The notes beneath the pieces are model-generated. The model was not told the origin of the DNA. It made no database searches and saw only the letters and a program-made list of their open reading frames with translations. Both the position numbers and the translations under genes were made by a program. Of a stretch of 64,000 nucleotides of DNA, positions 52,938 through 64,000 are shown in pieces. Source of the DNA: Rhizoclosmatium globosum (lineage: Eukaryota > Chytridiomycota > Chytridiomycetes > Chytridiales > Chytriomycetaceae); the NCBI GenBank assembly GCA_002104985.1, contig MCGO01000144.1, positions 33,316-97,315 of the forward strand, in the 5' to 3' direction. The stretch's first letter is position 1. Every line of letters begins with the position of its first letter.

Positions 52938-53801
52938 ATGGCATCATTTGACTATGGCCGCTATGCGTTTGGCTTTGATTCCCTCCCACTTGCCATTATT
53001 GGGGCTTGCATCTCTGCCTTGTATCTCTGCACTGCGTCCTACAACATGGCTAAAGGCTCGTCTTCTGCCGTTCGTTGGACATTCTTTTACTTTGTTCTTT
53101 GGGGTCTGTTTCGTACAATTGGTTTCACATTGAGAGCTGTGGCGCTTACGGGAGACAATGGCACAAACCTCGGACTCACAGTCACAGCTCAAAGTTTGTC
53201 TTCGATTGGGTATCTTCCACTGGTACGTGTCTTGGTGTCCGGCAGTTTCTCATGGTACGTACAACCCATTCTATCAAAGTCACAAGCCAATCCCATTTCT
53301 GATCCTATTCTCACTGACGTCATTCTCTACCACAGTGTTAAAAACGGACATCCATCCTTCCCAACTGAAAGACTACAACGATTTGTCTCAATCTTGTTCT
53401 TAGTCTTTACTGGTCTCATCATCAATTACATTTCAAAGTCCACCGGTGCAGCTGATTTAACACAAACCGACCTCGCACTGCGTGACGTTGCTTATTGGGG
53501 TTTAACTCTTTTCGCCGCATGTCCAACGCTTTATGCCATTTACTCCATTTCTGTTGGAAACGTTCGTTTGATCAAGGTTTCGCAAGTGATTCTTGTACAA
53601 GGAATTTTGCTTTTGATCAAGATAGGGTTCTCTTTGTATAAGGTGTACAACGATGGAAATCCCACGGAAGAATCGTTTTACTACTTGCTCACAGTTTTGC
53701 CAGAATATTTGTATATGGGTTTCCATATTCACCCATGGCTTGTTGAGCAGTTTGTAGCTTTGGACTCGACGGGGAGAACCGTCAGTGAGAGTGCTGCTTA
53801 G
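52938..53801 (+). CDS. Polytopic membrane protein of unknown function
   Basis: A frame of 288 residues from the ATG at 52938, with about seven hydrophobic helices (LAIIGACISALYLCTASY near the start; VILVQGILLLIKIGFSLY and LTVLPEYLYMGFHIHPW near the end). An 81-nt in-frame stretch at 53255-53335 has clean intron ends (GTACGT and CTACCACAG) and interrupts a helix, so the mature protein is probably about 27 residues shorter. The fold recalls uncharacterised fungal seven-helix families, but I cannot name it. It is convergent with the DOMON-cytochrome gene (stop at 53910). Confidence 0.65.
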   Translation: MASFDYGRYAFGFDSLPLAIIGACISALYLCTASYNMAKGSSSAVRWTFFYFVLWGLFRTIGFTLRAVALTGDNGTNLGLTVTAQSLSSIGYLPLVRVLVSGSFSWYVQPILSKSQANPISDPILTDVILYHSVKNGHPSFPTERLQRFVSILFLVFTGLIINYISKSTGAADLTQTDLALRDVAYWGLTLFAACPTLYAIYSISVGNVRLIKVSQVILVQGILLLIKIGFSLYKVYNDGNPTEESFYYLLTVLPEYLYMGFHIHPWLVEQFVALDSTGRTVSESAA

Positions 53802-53909
53802 AGCATTTATTCTTGAAGTCAACATAATACATCTTGAAATATATCCGCCTCATTTTATTGTTATCCTAGTCTATAAACAGCATCCTATGTATTTACTTGA
53901 AGTAACCGA

Positions 53910-56267
53910 TCACCAATCCCGAGCTTTTCTAGCTGGAGACTTTGGTCTTCGTCCATCTCGACTTAATGAACCGTGGATTGTACGAGTAGATCCAACATTT
54001 GGACCTGGGCGAGATCTTCCATCTGGCGTAAAAGTACGTGTGTTACCCGGCTTGGAAGGTCCGTCATTAAATCTTTGATTTCCTCCTACAGCATCCCTGT
54101 TTTTAGGAGGTCCCCTTGGCATCGAAGAATGCGAGCCAGGGGATCCAACTCTATCTCTATCGTTTCGATTGTCTCTTTCGTTTCTGTTGTCGCGAGGATT
54201 CTGTCGGTACCCTCCAGGGGAATTGCCACGACCACTAGACTTCCTGACCACATCGTTGTCGGTCTTCAAATCGAACGGCGAACTGTATCCATTTTGTCCA
54301 CCTCCAGATTTTGGTGGGCCTTTACCACGCTTGTCGTCCCCATTACCGCGTCTTGGTCCAGAATCAAATCGATCACCTGGCTTTCCACCCAAACTTCCTC
54401 GGCGAGGAGGTCTGCCAGATCGATCAAATCCATCTTGCAGCTCCATAAAATTCTTATCTTCGAACGCCTTGTTTCCCTTGACATGGTGTGATGCGCCAAG
54501 TAAATACTGTCCCACCCCCAATGCAATCAGCATCAAGACAACCCACCCGACATAAACTCCAACCCAGACAATTCCAGCGCCATAAGCCGACAACCCCAAG
54601 TAAATATTCACTAGCGCGGCCAACATAACCAGTCGACCCACCCACCAGTGCATCTGATCCCACCAAGGAACTTTGGCACGTTCCGCATCAAACAAGTAAT
54701 TCGCCACAAATCCAAGCGCAATTTGAAGCGGCATAAACGCAAACGTAATAACCGTCCCCACGATTCCGTGAATCGACGTGATGAATCGCTGTCCCGAAAC
54801 CGTCAACTCAATCAACACAAGTCCCGTCACAGAAAGAACAAGAGGCCCAAGAATCATGGTTGCAACATGGATTCTGTACCAGTTGTGACCAAGACGCGCC
54901 TTCAAGAAACGGGCTACAAACACTCCAATAAAGGGCAACACACCCCACGCGACGAACATGAGGATTCCGTGGACGAGTCTGAATAGATCCGTGTTTGTGG
55001 TCACCGTGCTTCCAACTGATGTTCCGTCTTTCGTCAAGTCAAGCGAGAATGATCCATAGTGGCCGGTTGTGTGTTGAGTGATTGACGAACCTGCGTCAGA
55101 TGGTTTCGATGGCGCACTGTCGCTGACAGCATAAATCAAATTGGTTGGGCCTGATGTCGAGACACTTCCAAGTGGGATTGTGAAAGCAAATTGAATTTTC
55201 GCCCCGCTTAAGGCTGAGACAGAAGATGGAAGCGCAGAGAGGAGTTTAAAGTCTGCTTGACCGCTGACTTGGGTTGGAGTGACATGTCCTCCCGCACTTC
55301 GTTGAGACAAGATGGTATTGCCGCCATTCAGCCAACCGACATACATATTGGCCCCATTCATTAAGCTTGATCCGAGACCGATTCCTATGTAACCTTGTAG
55401 AGTTGATTGAACTGAAATCGTGACTAATTTAGTGGTAGGATCTCTCGTCGCTGTGATTGAAAAATCTTTTGATGAGGATGCGAACGTAGCAGTGGAACTG
55501 AAAGTCAACGCCGGTCCACTATTTGTTGCCTTTGGGGCTGGTGCACTTGTTGTGGCTGTGGCGTTTGGATTTGGGACAGTGCTCATATCAACCTGGATCG
55601 TATCCATCAAAGTATGTGGATGGAAATCAATGTTAGCTGGATCATCGGGATTCGAGACTTGCGCAGTTCCTCCAAGAGCCCAAGCGTAATTGGTTGAAGG
55701 GGAGATGGGGACATCGCTGGTATCACTTGTCACAGCCAACGGCCGCCAGAACGAAGCCACAAATGCTGTCGCTACATTACATCCTCCGCAGAGAACAGGC
55801 GATCCACTCGCAGGGTTCACAATCCGTCCATCGTTCGTCGATGCAACGTATCCAGGTGTCAAGGCCCCATCAAGACCCTTCTGGATCGAAAGCACTGGCT
55901 GCCATTGGATCCAGGGTATAAAATATAGCTACGACGAGTAAGTACAGGAAATCACACTCTACAGGACTCACAGTTAGTCCCAACCATGCTCACTCCTCCA
56001 ATTCCCAATCCCAACCAATAAGCCTGGGGTGACGATAGGGTAATCTGAACACCCGAAACACCACTGACAGCCATTGGGATCCATGAAACACAATAGGTCT
56101 CGCCTGTATTGCACCAGACACCTGTCATTCAATTGGTACTAAATTAGTAATAGATCCCGCTTCGCTTTAGAAGTCTACTCACCAGCTGTGCTAGTACTGT
56201 TGGCGGATAGCACTAATGATGCACTGAGAAGTCCGGCCAGAAACGAGACAAGGGTGGCGACTTTCAT
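53910..56267 (-). CDS. DOMON-cytochrome b561 fusion (extracellular electron transfer)
   Basis: Exons 56267-56183, 56121-55985, 55928-53910 give 746 residues. A signal peptide (about residues 1-20) precedes a Cys-containing DOMON-like region with AYWLGLGIGGVSM, then a second DOMON domain (GYIGIGLGSSLMNGANMYV), then a cytochrome b561 core with six helices and conserved histidines in LVHGILMFVAWG, YRIHVATMILG, SIHGIVGTV and MHWWVGRLV, the two haem-ligand pairs. The C-terminal 160 residues are Arg/Gly/Pro-rich and disordered. Such proteins pass electrons across the plasma membrane, often to iron or redox enzymes. It sits beside a 7TM gene. Confidence 0.84.
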
Positions 56268-56542
56268 TTTGTCAAGAATTGGTTTGGAGATTGGAATCGA
56301 AGTGGAACAAATCAATTCAGTCTCGAAACTTTACTAAACTCTTCGACAATACAAATAGTGGCGCATAACTGTGTCATTGCTGTGCATATATTTTTAACGT
56401 TTCCTTCTATCTTTCACTATATCATGCTTGCATTGCTTTCAGCAGACCTGCATCCATCATTCTTTCGGAATATTTGACGGAATATTTAACCAAAGGCATG
56501 TTTTGAATTTCATGAACATCTTAACTGTAAATCTTGGTCTAA

Positions 56543-57507
56543 ATGAACAACCAAACTGTCCAAACAGCACCATCACAGTTGATAAATACCGAGTATATAG
56601 GCTATGGGTTTTCTGCTGGCGCAATCGTTCAGATAGCGGTTGGAGGAATCATCGCGACTGTGGTTCGTGTCTGTCAATGTCACGACAAACTCCCTGTCCT
56701 TGCCATCTCAACACTTATGATTCTCTTCAATATCACGGCCATTACTCTTCAAATATTGGACTGTTATACTATTGCTTTAAACGAAGTATTCTGTACTCGA
56801 TTATGGCTTTGGGACAACACGGTCAGTCATTTGATGTATACTTCGTTTGGTATGCAAACGTTTTGATTACCATTGTCGCTTAGCTAACATTTTATTGAGA
56901 TATGTTCATGCTTTATAAAACCTATGCCGTCTCTGGCTTTAGCCCAAGTGTTCGTTATTCGTCAATCGCTTTATTTTTCTGCCGGATTCTCGTTTCCCTT
57001 TATGATATTCTCAAATCAAAGGGAGAGTGGGATCCAATAGGTTTACAATGTAACTATAACCAGGACATTATGTCAGGAATTATTTACAATTGCTTCGATG
57101 TCTTTTGCGACTTGTATTCCACAATTGTGTGTACGTATTTTTCCTGGGATATTCTAAGATCTGGTACTATGTCAGACACTGCTTTAGTTATATTAAAAGA
57201 CAACGTTATTCGAAGTCTTGTAGTTACAGTCGTTGATTCATATGAAATTTATGCCTTCTTGAACCCTCAATTAATCACGTTCTACACTTACGCGTTCCAG
57301 GAAGGTATTTACACTGCCGCCGTTAACATGGAAGTATTTTGGATTCAGGAAAGAAAGAGAAGTTATTCTACGGTGTCTGGACAATCCAACCCGAGCAAGA
57401 AAGGAAACGGGTCATTTACAGAAGGGGGGTTGACAAAAAGAATCGACGATAATTATGTTACCGATAATGTTTTTACAAAATCCAAGCGGAAGCATCACCG
57501 CGAATAA
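56543..57507 (+). CDS. Unrecognised 7TM family, member A
   Basis: Exons 56543-56849 and 56900-57507 give 304 residues with seven hydrophobic helices. TM1 has GYGFSAGAIVQIAVGGII, the TM3 region reads FDMFMLYKTYA, and a late segment IYTAAVNMEVFWIQERK matches the other members at 60283 and 62973. A Ser/Lys-rich tail follows. A 41-nt GT-AG stretch at about 57467-57507 would give an alternative, longer tail that runs to 57719. No known GPCR signature such as DRY or NPxxY is visible. The gene is between the DOMON-cytochrome b561 gene and a second cytochrome b561 gene. Confidence 0.7.
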
Positions 57508-57838
57508 AGGGGATGCATTTTGAGGATCAAGACTTATCATTGAACAGACAGCGAAGCAGTACAACATTGACTCGAGCAAAAACTCACCATTCTGAAGGCC
57601 ATGGACTTGTGAAAGTCGTTGAGGAGTTTGAAACACATGAATGTAAAGGACAGATTAGTAACAGTCCAAGAACGAGCAGTTCTCAAAAATCCCAAGAAAA
57701 CAGCGCAAATGAAGGTTGAAGTTACAATCATTATAATATATATCATTCATATATGGGGCATGTTCAAATGAAAAAAAATATATGTATGAAAAAAAGTGAA
57801 AGAAAAAAAAGTATTATCCCTTGTATACCTATGCATTT

Positions 57839-60208
57839 TTACAAATCACCAGGTTCCTCAAATACAACCCGATGCACAGCGCGATTTGACTTTGTCACTT
57901 CACGGTCAACATCTTCGTCCGGCTCAGAATGAATGACTCGTTGCTGACCAACAGAAACGGATGAGAAATCTTCTTCCTCAGGCTCATCAAACACGACCCG
58001 ATGGACAGCCCGATTCGAAGCAGAAACGTTTCTGTCCACTTCTTTCGGCTCATCTTGCAATATCCGCGCTGGTCCCGAAAATGCCGAAAGGTCTTCTTCT
58101 TCCGGTTCATCAAATACCACTCGATGTACAGCTCGGTTCGACTTTGTCACTATTCGATCAACGTCTTCCTCTTCAGGCTCTTCAAAGACGACACGATGCA
58201 CGGCTCGATTCGATTTTGTGATAATTCTGTCAACGTCTTCCTCCTCAGGCTCTTCAAACACTATCCGATGTACCGCCTTATTTGACTTCGTGACGATCCG
58301 ATCGACGTCCTCCTCTTCTGGTTCTTCAAAGACAACTCTATGGACAGCGCGATTTGACTTTGTAACTAGCCGGTCAACATCTTCTTCCTCTGGTTCCGCG
58401 TGAATAACTCGAGGAGGAAGGGGTATAGACTCCAAATCTTCTTCCTCAGGCTCATCAAAGACGATTCGATTAACAGCTCGATTTGACTTTGACACTATCC
58501 TATCGACATCTTCCTCAGGTTCGGTATGAATTATGCGGTTGGTTGGGAGCGGAATATTGTCGTCCTCGGGTTCAGCATAGAAAACTCGCGGTTTCGGTAC
58601 AACAACTTCCTCCACTTCATCTTCCGGCTCAGCGTGAATAACCCTAGGTTTTAGAGGCGCGACAAAGACATCCTCTTCATCCTCAGGTTCAGCGTGAATA
58701 ATCCTGGGCTTCGGCAACACAACTTCCTCCTCATCTTCAGGCTCAGCATGGATGATTCTCGGTTTTGGAACAAACGCATCATCCGCATCGTCTTCTTCCG
58801 GCTCAGCATGCATGATTCGTACAGGCATGGGCATAGGAACAACCAAAACATCACTGTACTCCTCAGGCTCGTCAACAAACACTTGATTCACAGCTCGATT
58901 TGGTTTCGAGACTTTTCGTTCCACTACCAACGTTTTCAAGTCTTCTGAAGAAGGGGGGCCTCTGTGCTTCCTGATGGAGGTGGGTGATTGTCGCGAGTCA
59001 GAATATCGGCTGTATGCTGCTGAATTTATGTGTTCAAGTTCTTTGGCATCTGCTTGATTGTCTGCTGGAATAAAAGTACCGCCAATGACTCGGCGGTAGG
59101 CAATTGACGATGAGGTGCTTCCTGGAACGGTGCTGCTGCTTGAACTTCCACCACCTCCTCCCAAACTACTATCTGCTCGTTCGGTGAATGGATTGCTTGG
59201 TGCACGATTGTGATTCATGGATTTGAGTGGAATGCTTTCTGCCCCATCAAAGGGACCACCGTATGACGAGCTACCCATGGAAAAGGAGGTATCCGTTCGA
59301 TCAACAAGAGCATCTTCTGTTTGAGAGAGTACAGAGTCTGGATGTTTTTTGCGGTATTCTTGCATTATGTCATCCAGTCGACGGAGGACGGATTCGCCTG
59401 CTTTCAAGACTTCGTTTCCAGATTCTTTTGGAGGACCTATGAGGACTTTATGGTAGGCGGGACGTTTTCCCATGCTAAAAGAAACAGGTGGTTAGTGTCA
59501 TACAGGTTTGTGTGGTGTCCATAGTTGAACACTTTTCGCACTTGTGTCTCCACTCAGAACTGCATCCCTTCATCAACTGGTGTACTCACATTAAAAAGAG
59601 AGCAGCAATCGAAAGTACCCAGCTCCAAAGCCCGGCACTAACACCAGGCGACAATCCGGCAAGAATGATCCCAAGCTGCATCTGAACAAGCGACAGCAAC
59701 AACATCACCCTTCCCATCCACCGATGTACCTTCACATGTAACGGTGTTTTCGTATGTGCAGTAGTCCAGTAAACAGCCGTGTAGATACCTTTACCCTTAA
59801 TCAGTTCTACCCACCGTCCCACCCTAGCAACCCCCCAAAACATTACTCACCAACTCCAACCTGCGCCGGCAGCATCACCAACGCAATTAACACGCCCAAT
59901 GTCCCATGCGCACTCTTGAACGCAAACGGGCGATCAACCTCTGCCTCAATCAAAACCAGTCCAAATGCAACGACAGCAGCAACAAGAAGATTCAGGCCGC
60001 CATGCAGCCACAGCCAGTACTTCTTCTTTTGAAGGTATCGCGCGGCAAAGATGGCGCCAATCGGAAGAACTCCAAAGGCTACAAACATGGACAGCCCGTG
60101 GAGCACAATAAGCCCCAGCTTCTCCATTTGGGCTTCATCGTTTGATGATGTGGTGTTGGTTGGAGATAATGTTGGGGACGGGGAGAGAAGTGATGAAGTC
60201 GTCGACAT
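57839..60208 (-). CDS. Cytochrome b561 protein with a long acidic repeat tail
   Basis: Exons 60208-59851, 59788-59590, 59474-57839 give 730 residues. The first 190 contain the b561 core (about five helices) with four His in the right places (VLHGLSMFVAFG, LWLHGGLNLL, SAHGTLGVL, KVHRWMGRV). There is no DOMON domain and no clear signal peptide. The rest is a soluble tail with two repeat types: IIHAEPEDEEEVV units (about 6) and VDRIVTKSNRAVHRVVF units (about 8), each ending in a Glu-rich EEPEEED. The tail is probably cytosolic. It is flanked by 7TM family genes on both sides. Confidence 0.78.
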
Positions 60209-60282
60209 TGGTTGGGTTTTTGTGGATGAAAGAAGAACTCCAATCCCGTTTTACATTTACTTCAACAATACCCATTTACACG

Positions 60283-61374
60283 ATGCACCATTCTTCTCTT
60301 CATTCGCCGCTGCATATGGTTGTGTACGGTATTCTTGCTGGCTCTATCACGGAAATATCTGTTCATGGGATATTGTGTATCTGGCTCCTCCCAACGGCAC
60401 GAGTAACAACGTCGCCCAATTCAATCACAAAATCAGAGTCAAATAAGCTCTCGCCGATTTTTCTACTGATGCTGTTTTTCAATACGTGGGGGATAATTTA
60501 CATGGCTCTAAATACTTGGGCCTTGTTTTTGACTCGTGACTTTTGCTTCCCAGGCCAAATCGTTGTCAATTTAGCCAGCCAAGTCTATTATATATCATTT
60601 GACGTATTTTTGTTATATAAAACATACGCGCTGTGTCCAGCAAAACCAAGAATACGGCTCTCTATTGGTTTGGTAATTCTACACCGTTTTCTGTGGACTC
60701 TTGCAGACCTTGTCTCATCACGCGGAATCTACAACGATGCCACAAATGCATGTGAATACTATCAGAACCCAATCACAGGATTCGGATACAACGCGTCGGA
60801 TATAATTTGCGATTTGTTTTGTACGTATATTGCTGTTTCCAAAAACTGGTCCCACCTCTCACGTCACTCCAAAAACTTTTCAATCGTTGCACGTATTGTT
60901 GTTCATGAAAACATTCTGCGCTCTGTGATAGTTCTTCTGGTCAATAGCTTTGAAGCATTTGTTTTTATCGGAATCAATTCAAAAAACGTGTTCCTTGCGT
61001 GGTTGGCGTATCTCGTTCAAGATTATTTCTACGCCCGATGCTTGAATGCCGAGTTTCTGTGGATCAAGTTGAGGAGGGATAGGTTGACATCAACAGTTGG
61101 AAATGTAGGTGTGCTGGTTACAGATTCGCTCAATCGTTTGAAGGAAGCTGATGAGGAGCGGCAAAGTCGGCAAAGCCAGCAAAATCGTAGCTTAATGATG
61201 AGTCCCGCTATTGTGCAACGTCCTTCATTTGCCAGTGTGAGTTTTATGGCACCAGTGGTTAGAAGCCCAAGTGTATTGCAAAGTCCGGCTTTCAGCGAAG
61301 ATGTCGGTTCCGGTAATTATCCAGGGACAGCAGTTCGAAGTCCATCCATTAGAAGTTACGATAGTGCCCAATAA
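60283..61374 (+). CDS. Unrecognised 7TM family, member B
   Basis: A single exon of 363 residues from ATG 60283. Seven helices; TM1 reads YGILAGSITEISVHGILCI, then FDVFLLYKTYA, HRFLWTLADLVSSRG, DIICDLFCTYIA and QDYFYARCLNAEFLWIKLRRD. A Ser/Pro/Gln-rich tail of about 90 residues follows. It starts 74 nt from the divergent cytochrome b561 gene, which may share its promoter. It is clearly homologous to the genes at 56543 and 62973, although their exon structures differ. No characterised receptor family is recognised. Confidence 0.72.
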   Translation: MHHSSLHSPLHMVVYGILAGSITEISVHGILCIWLLPTARVTTSPNSITKSESNKLSPIFLLMLFFNTWGIIYMALNTWALFLTRDFCFPGQIVVNLASQVYYISFDVFLLYKTYALCPAKPRIRLSIGLVILHRFLWTLADLVSSRGIYNDATNACEYYQNPITGFGYNASDIICDLFCTYIAVSKNWSHLSRHSKNFSIVARIVVHENILRSVIVLLVNSFEAFVFIGINSKNVFLAWLAYLVQDYFYARCLNAEFLWIKLRRDRLTSTVGNVGVLVTDSLNRLKEADEERQSRQSQQNRSLMMSPAIVQRPSFASVSFMAPVVRSPSVLQSPAFSEDVGSGNYPGTAVRSPSIRSYDSAQ

Positions 61375-61424
61375 ACGGATAAATTCTGACTTAAATTGCA
61401 AAAATTCTTCACGGAAAGCACACA

Positions 61425-62259
61425 ATGGAACAAACAGTGGAAGCCATCCAAAGCAGACTACAAGGATCCTACGATGCCACGATCGCCTTTCTCTCTGAAC
61501 ACGATCTCAAGAAAGAGTTTTGGCAGATCCTCGGATCAACTGCCCAGGCTGGCGTGTCAAAGGCTGCCACAGCTCTTTCGCCAGTTGCCGAGGCCCTTGT
61601 CCCCGCAAAAGAGTATATTAACCTCGTTGCAGAAGATACTTCATTGTATTTGATAGAAGAGGTGGTTCCAGCGGCCTTGGACCAATGGGATGATTTGGTT
61701 GATAAAGCCTCCCCATACACTACCCCTGTTTGGGAAGCATATGCCCCAATCCATAATACTCTTTCACAACGCATCTTCGGCACTCCAATTACTTACTACA
61801 TGGTCGTCGCGCTTCTTTTCCACCTCCTCACCACTCTGTACCCAAAACTGTCTCCCAGTAGACATCTCTGCCACGCAAAACACATTTTGGTCGCAACGGA
61901 GGAAGATGCAAAGAAAGTTCAGGCTGAATTGCGGAAGGCAAAGACTCTCGATAAGTTTTCTGAATTGGCAAGGAAGTCGAGTATCTGTACATCTAGTAAA
62001 GGACGCCGGCGGTGATTTGAAGCCATTTAAAGAAGGAGACGGGACATGGCCAAAGGAGTTTGAGGAATATTGCTTTGGGTAAGTTTTGGCAGATTTCTTC
62101 TTGATTGACGAGAAGTGAAACACACACTTCTCCCCATCAGACTTATTCACCTGACTAACGCATTCATTTAGTGAAAAAACGAGAGAATGGGTTGTATCAC
62201 GAATCATTAAGACGGAGCTTGGCTATCATTTGATCATGGTCACCAAGAAAGCTGCTTAA
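61425..62259 (+). CDS. Membrane-anchored parvulin-type prolyl isomerase, copy 1, frameshifted
   Basis: An N-terminal helical domain (about residues 1-125) precedes a transmembrane helix (TYYMVVALLFHLLTTLY) and a parvulin PPIase domain beginning HAKHILVATEEDAKKVQ. The frame is broken after SSICTSSK at about 62001, where one extra G separates it from DAGGDLKPFKEGDG in the next frame. The C-terminal part then continues across an intron at about 62080-62171 to the stop at 62257, ending HLIMVTKKAA. A single-base sequencing error or a real mutation is possible. A paralog follows at 62397. Confidence 0.65.
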
Positions 62260-62396
62260 TCCTCATTTTTTCTCGTTCGTTATAAGGGATCTATGATGGA
62301 GAAGTGTTATCAAGTAAATGTCTTTCAATTGCCACGTTGAGTTTATCCGCCACTTTCTGCACCCCAAAAACCGTTCCCCGAATCCAACACACCAAT

Positions 62397-62881
62397 ATGG
62401 AAGCCATCAAACCACTCCTTGACGCTCTTCAGCCAATCACCGCTCCTCTCTGGGAAGCCTACGCAACCCGTCCACGAAGTCCTCCGCCAAAAGGTGCTCG
62501 GCCCATTGAACGGATACACCCTGATCATCCTCGGCCTTCCAAGTCCTCCAATGGATCATCCCACGTGGCGGCTCAAGCGGCCAAGTCTCTGCATCCCACA
62601 TCCTCGTTAAGGAGGAGGCCAAGATCAAGGATCTCCAGGAACAGTTGAAGAAGGAGGAGACCCCTGAGAAGTTTGCTGAGCTGGCGAAACAGCATTCTGT
62701 TTGTCCAAGTGGAAAGAACGGAGGTAGTTTGGGAAGCTTTGGGAAGGGACAGATGGTGCGGGAGTTTGAAGCTTATTGCTTTGACCCTGAGACTAAGGTT
62801 GGAAAGGTGTCGGATGTTGTCAAGACTCAGTTTGGATGGCACTTGATTATGGTTACAAAGGGGGTTGAGGTGAAGAAGTAA
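62397..62881 (+). CDS. Membrane-anchored parvulin-type prolyl isomerase, copy 2, frameshifted
   Basis: A shorter paralog of the gene at 61425. It begins MEAIKPLLDALQPITAPLWE, then the frame shifts near 62465 (extra A) into PVHEVLRQKVLGPLNGYTLI, and shifts again near 62533 (extra G) into AFQVLQWIIPRGGSSGQVSA, after which the parvulin domain (SHILVKEEAKIKDLQEQL; GGSLGSFGKGQMV; GWHLIMVTKG) is open to the stop at 62881. Both shifts are single extra bases in two-base runs, so indel errors in the sequence or a decayed gene are both possible. No intron fits either shift. Confidence 0.62.
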
Positions 62882-62972
62882 GCTAGCTGGAGTTCATTGT
62901 GTTGCGATGTTGCCAACTGTTGTGTAATAAACGCAATGTTTATGTATATGTTCAATGGGCATATTAATCACG

Positions 62973-63924
62973 TTAATTAACTGTGACCAAAGTCCCACGC
63001 CTCTCTGCTTCACAGCATTGGGCAGTTGTGTTCTTCCCAATCGTTGTGTTCATGCTTCTCCGTCGTATTCCTACCCAAAACGCCTCTGCATTCAAACAAC
63101 GCGCATATACATACGCTTGGGCCAAGTACGCCAACCACAGCTTGAAAGGATCATCGGCGACCGTAAGTGCAACATAAAAACAAAACATATTTGTAGAGAG
63201 TATAACTACGCTACGTGCAACTGACCAGAATCAATTAATTGCGTGAAATAGCAACCTGTCACATTACTCACCATTATCGTGCAATACAACTTCACCAATC
63301 TTTGTGACGCCGCTTCCAATGTACTTCCAGCTACAAGTGACGGAGACAACGGTACAAAATGCATCAGCCAGAATATCTGAGAGAATACATCCCATTCCGC
63401 TTAATGAGCTTTGAAACACCACACATTGCCCATTCCTCCAATATCCATGCGTTTCGAAAAGATCCAACCCAGACCATGCAATACGATGGAGAAAAATAAT
63501 CAGACATGAACGTTCAACCCAAGTGTTTGAGTTACTTAGTATGTAGCTTTTGTATAACAAGAAAACATCGAATAAAATATGCGCGAAATGGCAAGCAAGG
63601 TTTTGGAACAGTTGGATGCCGCGACAGTTGGATTGTGTAAATTGATGGGATTTGTATGTGGCAATCGTATACAGTAGAAGAAACACGTTACAGAAGAAAA
63701 AAGAACTGGAATCGAGGGCAGAAATGTACTTTTTTTTTCTTTTTTGGTGGTTTGGGAAGCTTTACAGAAGCACGCCTATGAAACAAAGAGTACTCGAAGT
63801 AGAAACTTTGAATAAGCCCTGCTACAACAACTTCAGATATCAAACCCTGGATTAATCCAAGTAACAGGCGTTCTTGTGTACTAAATGTCTCAGATAATGT
63901 GACAAAGGCCAGTTCAGGCTCCAT
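62973..63924 (-). CDS. Unrecognised 7TM family, member C
   Basis: The gene starts at ATG 63924 (MEPELAFVTLSETFS) and has TM1 RLLLGLIQGLISEVVVAGLI, matching the family. The frame changes near an A-rich run at 63697-63702 (minus-strand T-run) and goes on as FFFCNVFLLLYTIATYKS, FDVFLLYKSYILS and HRIAWSGLDLFETHG to the donor at 63271. The last exon, 63220-62973, reads LWLAYLAQAYVYARCLNAEA and FWVGIRRR, then a tail to the stop. The disruption could be an intron I cannot place, a homopolymer error, or a real frameshift. It is the third family member in the cluster. Confidence 0.6.
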
Positions 63925-64000
63925 TGTTCTGTAAAAGAATCGGTGCCAAACTTTTATTGGCTCCAAGTGGAAGGCATATTTATGCTAACTGAATTTGGAG

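Overview
The window reads as nuclear DNA of a zoosporic (chytrid-like) fungus. The genes are dense and lie on both strands. Most introns are GT-AG and about 34-80 nt long. Gene content is fungal: a large NAD-glutamate dehydrogenase, an RTA1 protein, a white-collar-2-type PAS-GATA factor and a GPI-anchored aspartic protease. One gene resembles the flagellar protein SPAG8, and there are F-box proteins with plant-type leucine-rich repeats. The taxonomic assignment is inferred from this mix; no marker gene settles it. All gene models were spliced by eye from reading frame, splice signals and family knowledge.

Layout. 0-6.9 kb: a partial membrane protein, a 63-residue ORF, a possible proteasome-assembly chaperone, a CMGC-like protein kinase, two secreted ML-domain lipid-binding proteins and a YdcZ-type transporter. 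7-13 kb: an M13 metallopeptidase and NAD-glutamate dehydrogenase on the minus strand, which share an unusual first exon. 13-17.3 kb: an F-box/LRR gene, mitoribosomal mS41, and ribosomal protein S13, whose 667-nt intron holds a long hairpin. 17.4-24.6 kb: an accessory zone with two members of an unrecognised gene family, a duplicated and partly decayed two-gene cassette, an orphan with an internal repeat, and an ADCK2/Cqd1-type UbiB kinase. 24.7-29.5 kb: a LigB-type dioxygenase, a PAQR receptor, an orphan membrane protein and a SPAG8-like gene. 29.5-39 kb: two more F-box/LRR genes, an aspartic protease, a CLYBL-type lyase, U2A', a membrane-anchored Cu/Zn-SOD-like protein and an RTA1 protein. 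39.4-40 kb: tRNA-Ser(AGA) and an intron-containing tRNA-Thr(AGT).

41-48.5 kb: GPI transamidase subunit PIG-S, a 987-residue SIR2-like-domain protein, and the WC-2-like factor. 48.8-52.8 kb: three tandem ankyrin-type genes, two of them with an F-box; one is 5'-truncated and one carries a one-base frameshift. 52.9-64 kb: a polytopic membrane protein, then DOMON/cytochrome b561 proteins interleaved with three members of an apparently undescribed 7TM family, plus two membrane-anchored parvulins with apparent single-base frameshifts.

The best candidates for new biology are the interleaved 7TM/cytochrome b561 cluster, the large SIR2-like protein, the shared first exon of two unrelated enzymes, the RPS13 intronic hairpin, and the orphan families of the 17-25 kb zone. 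Several genes carry isolated single-base disruptions; these need read-level checking before any is called a pseudogene.
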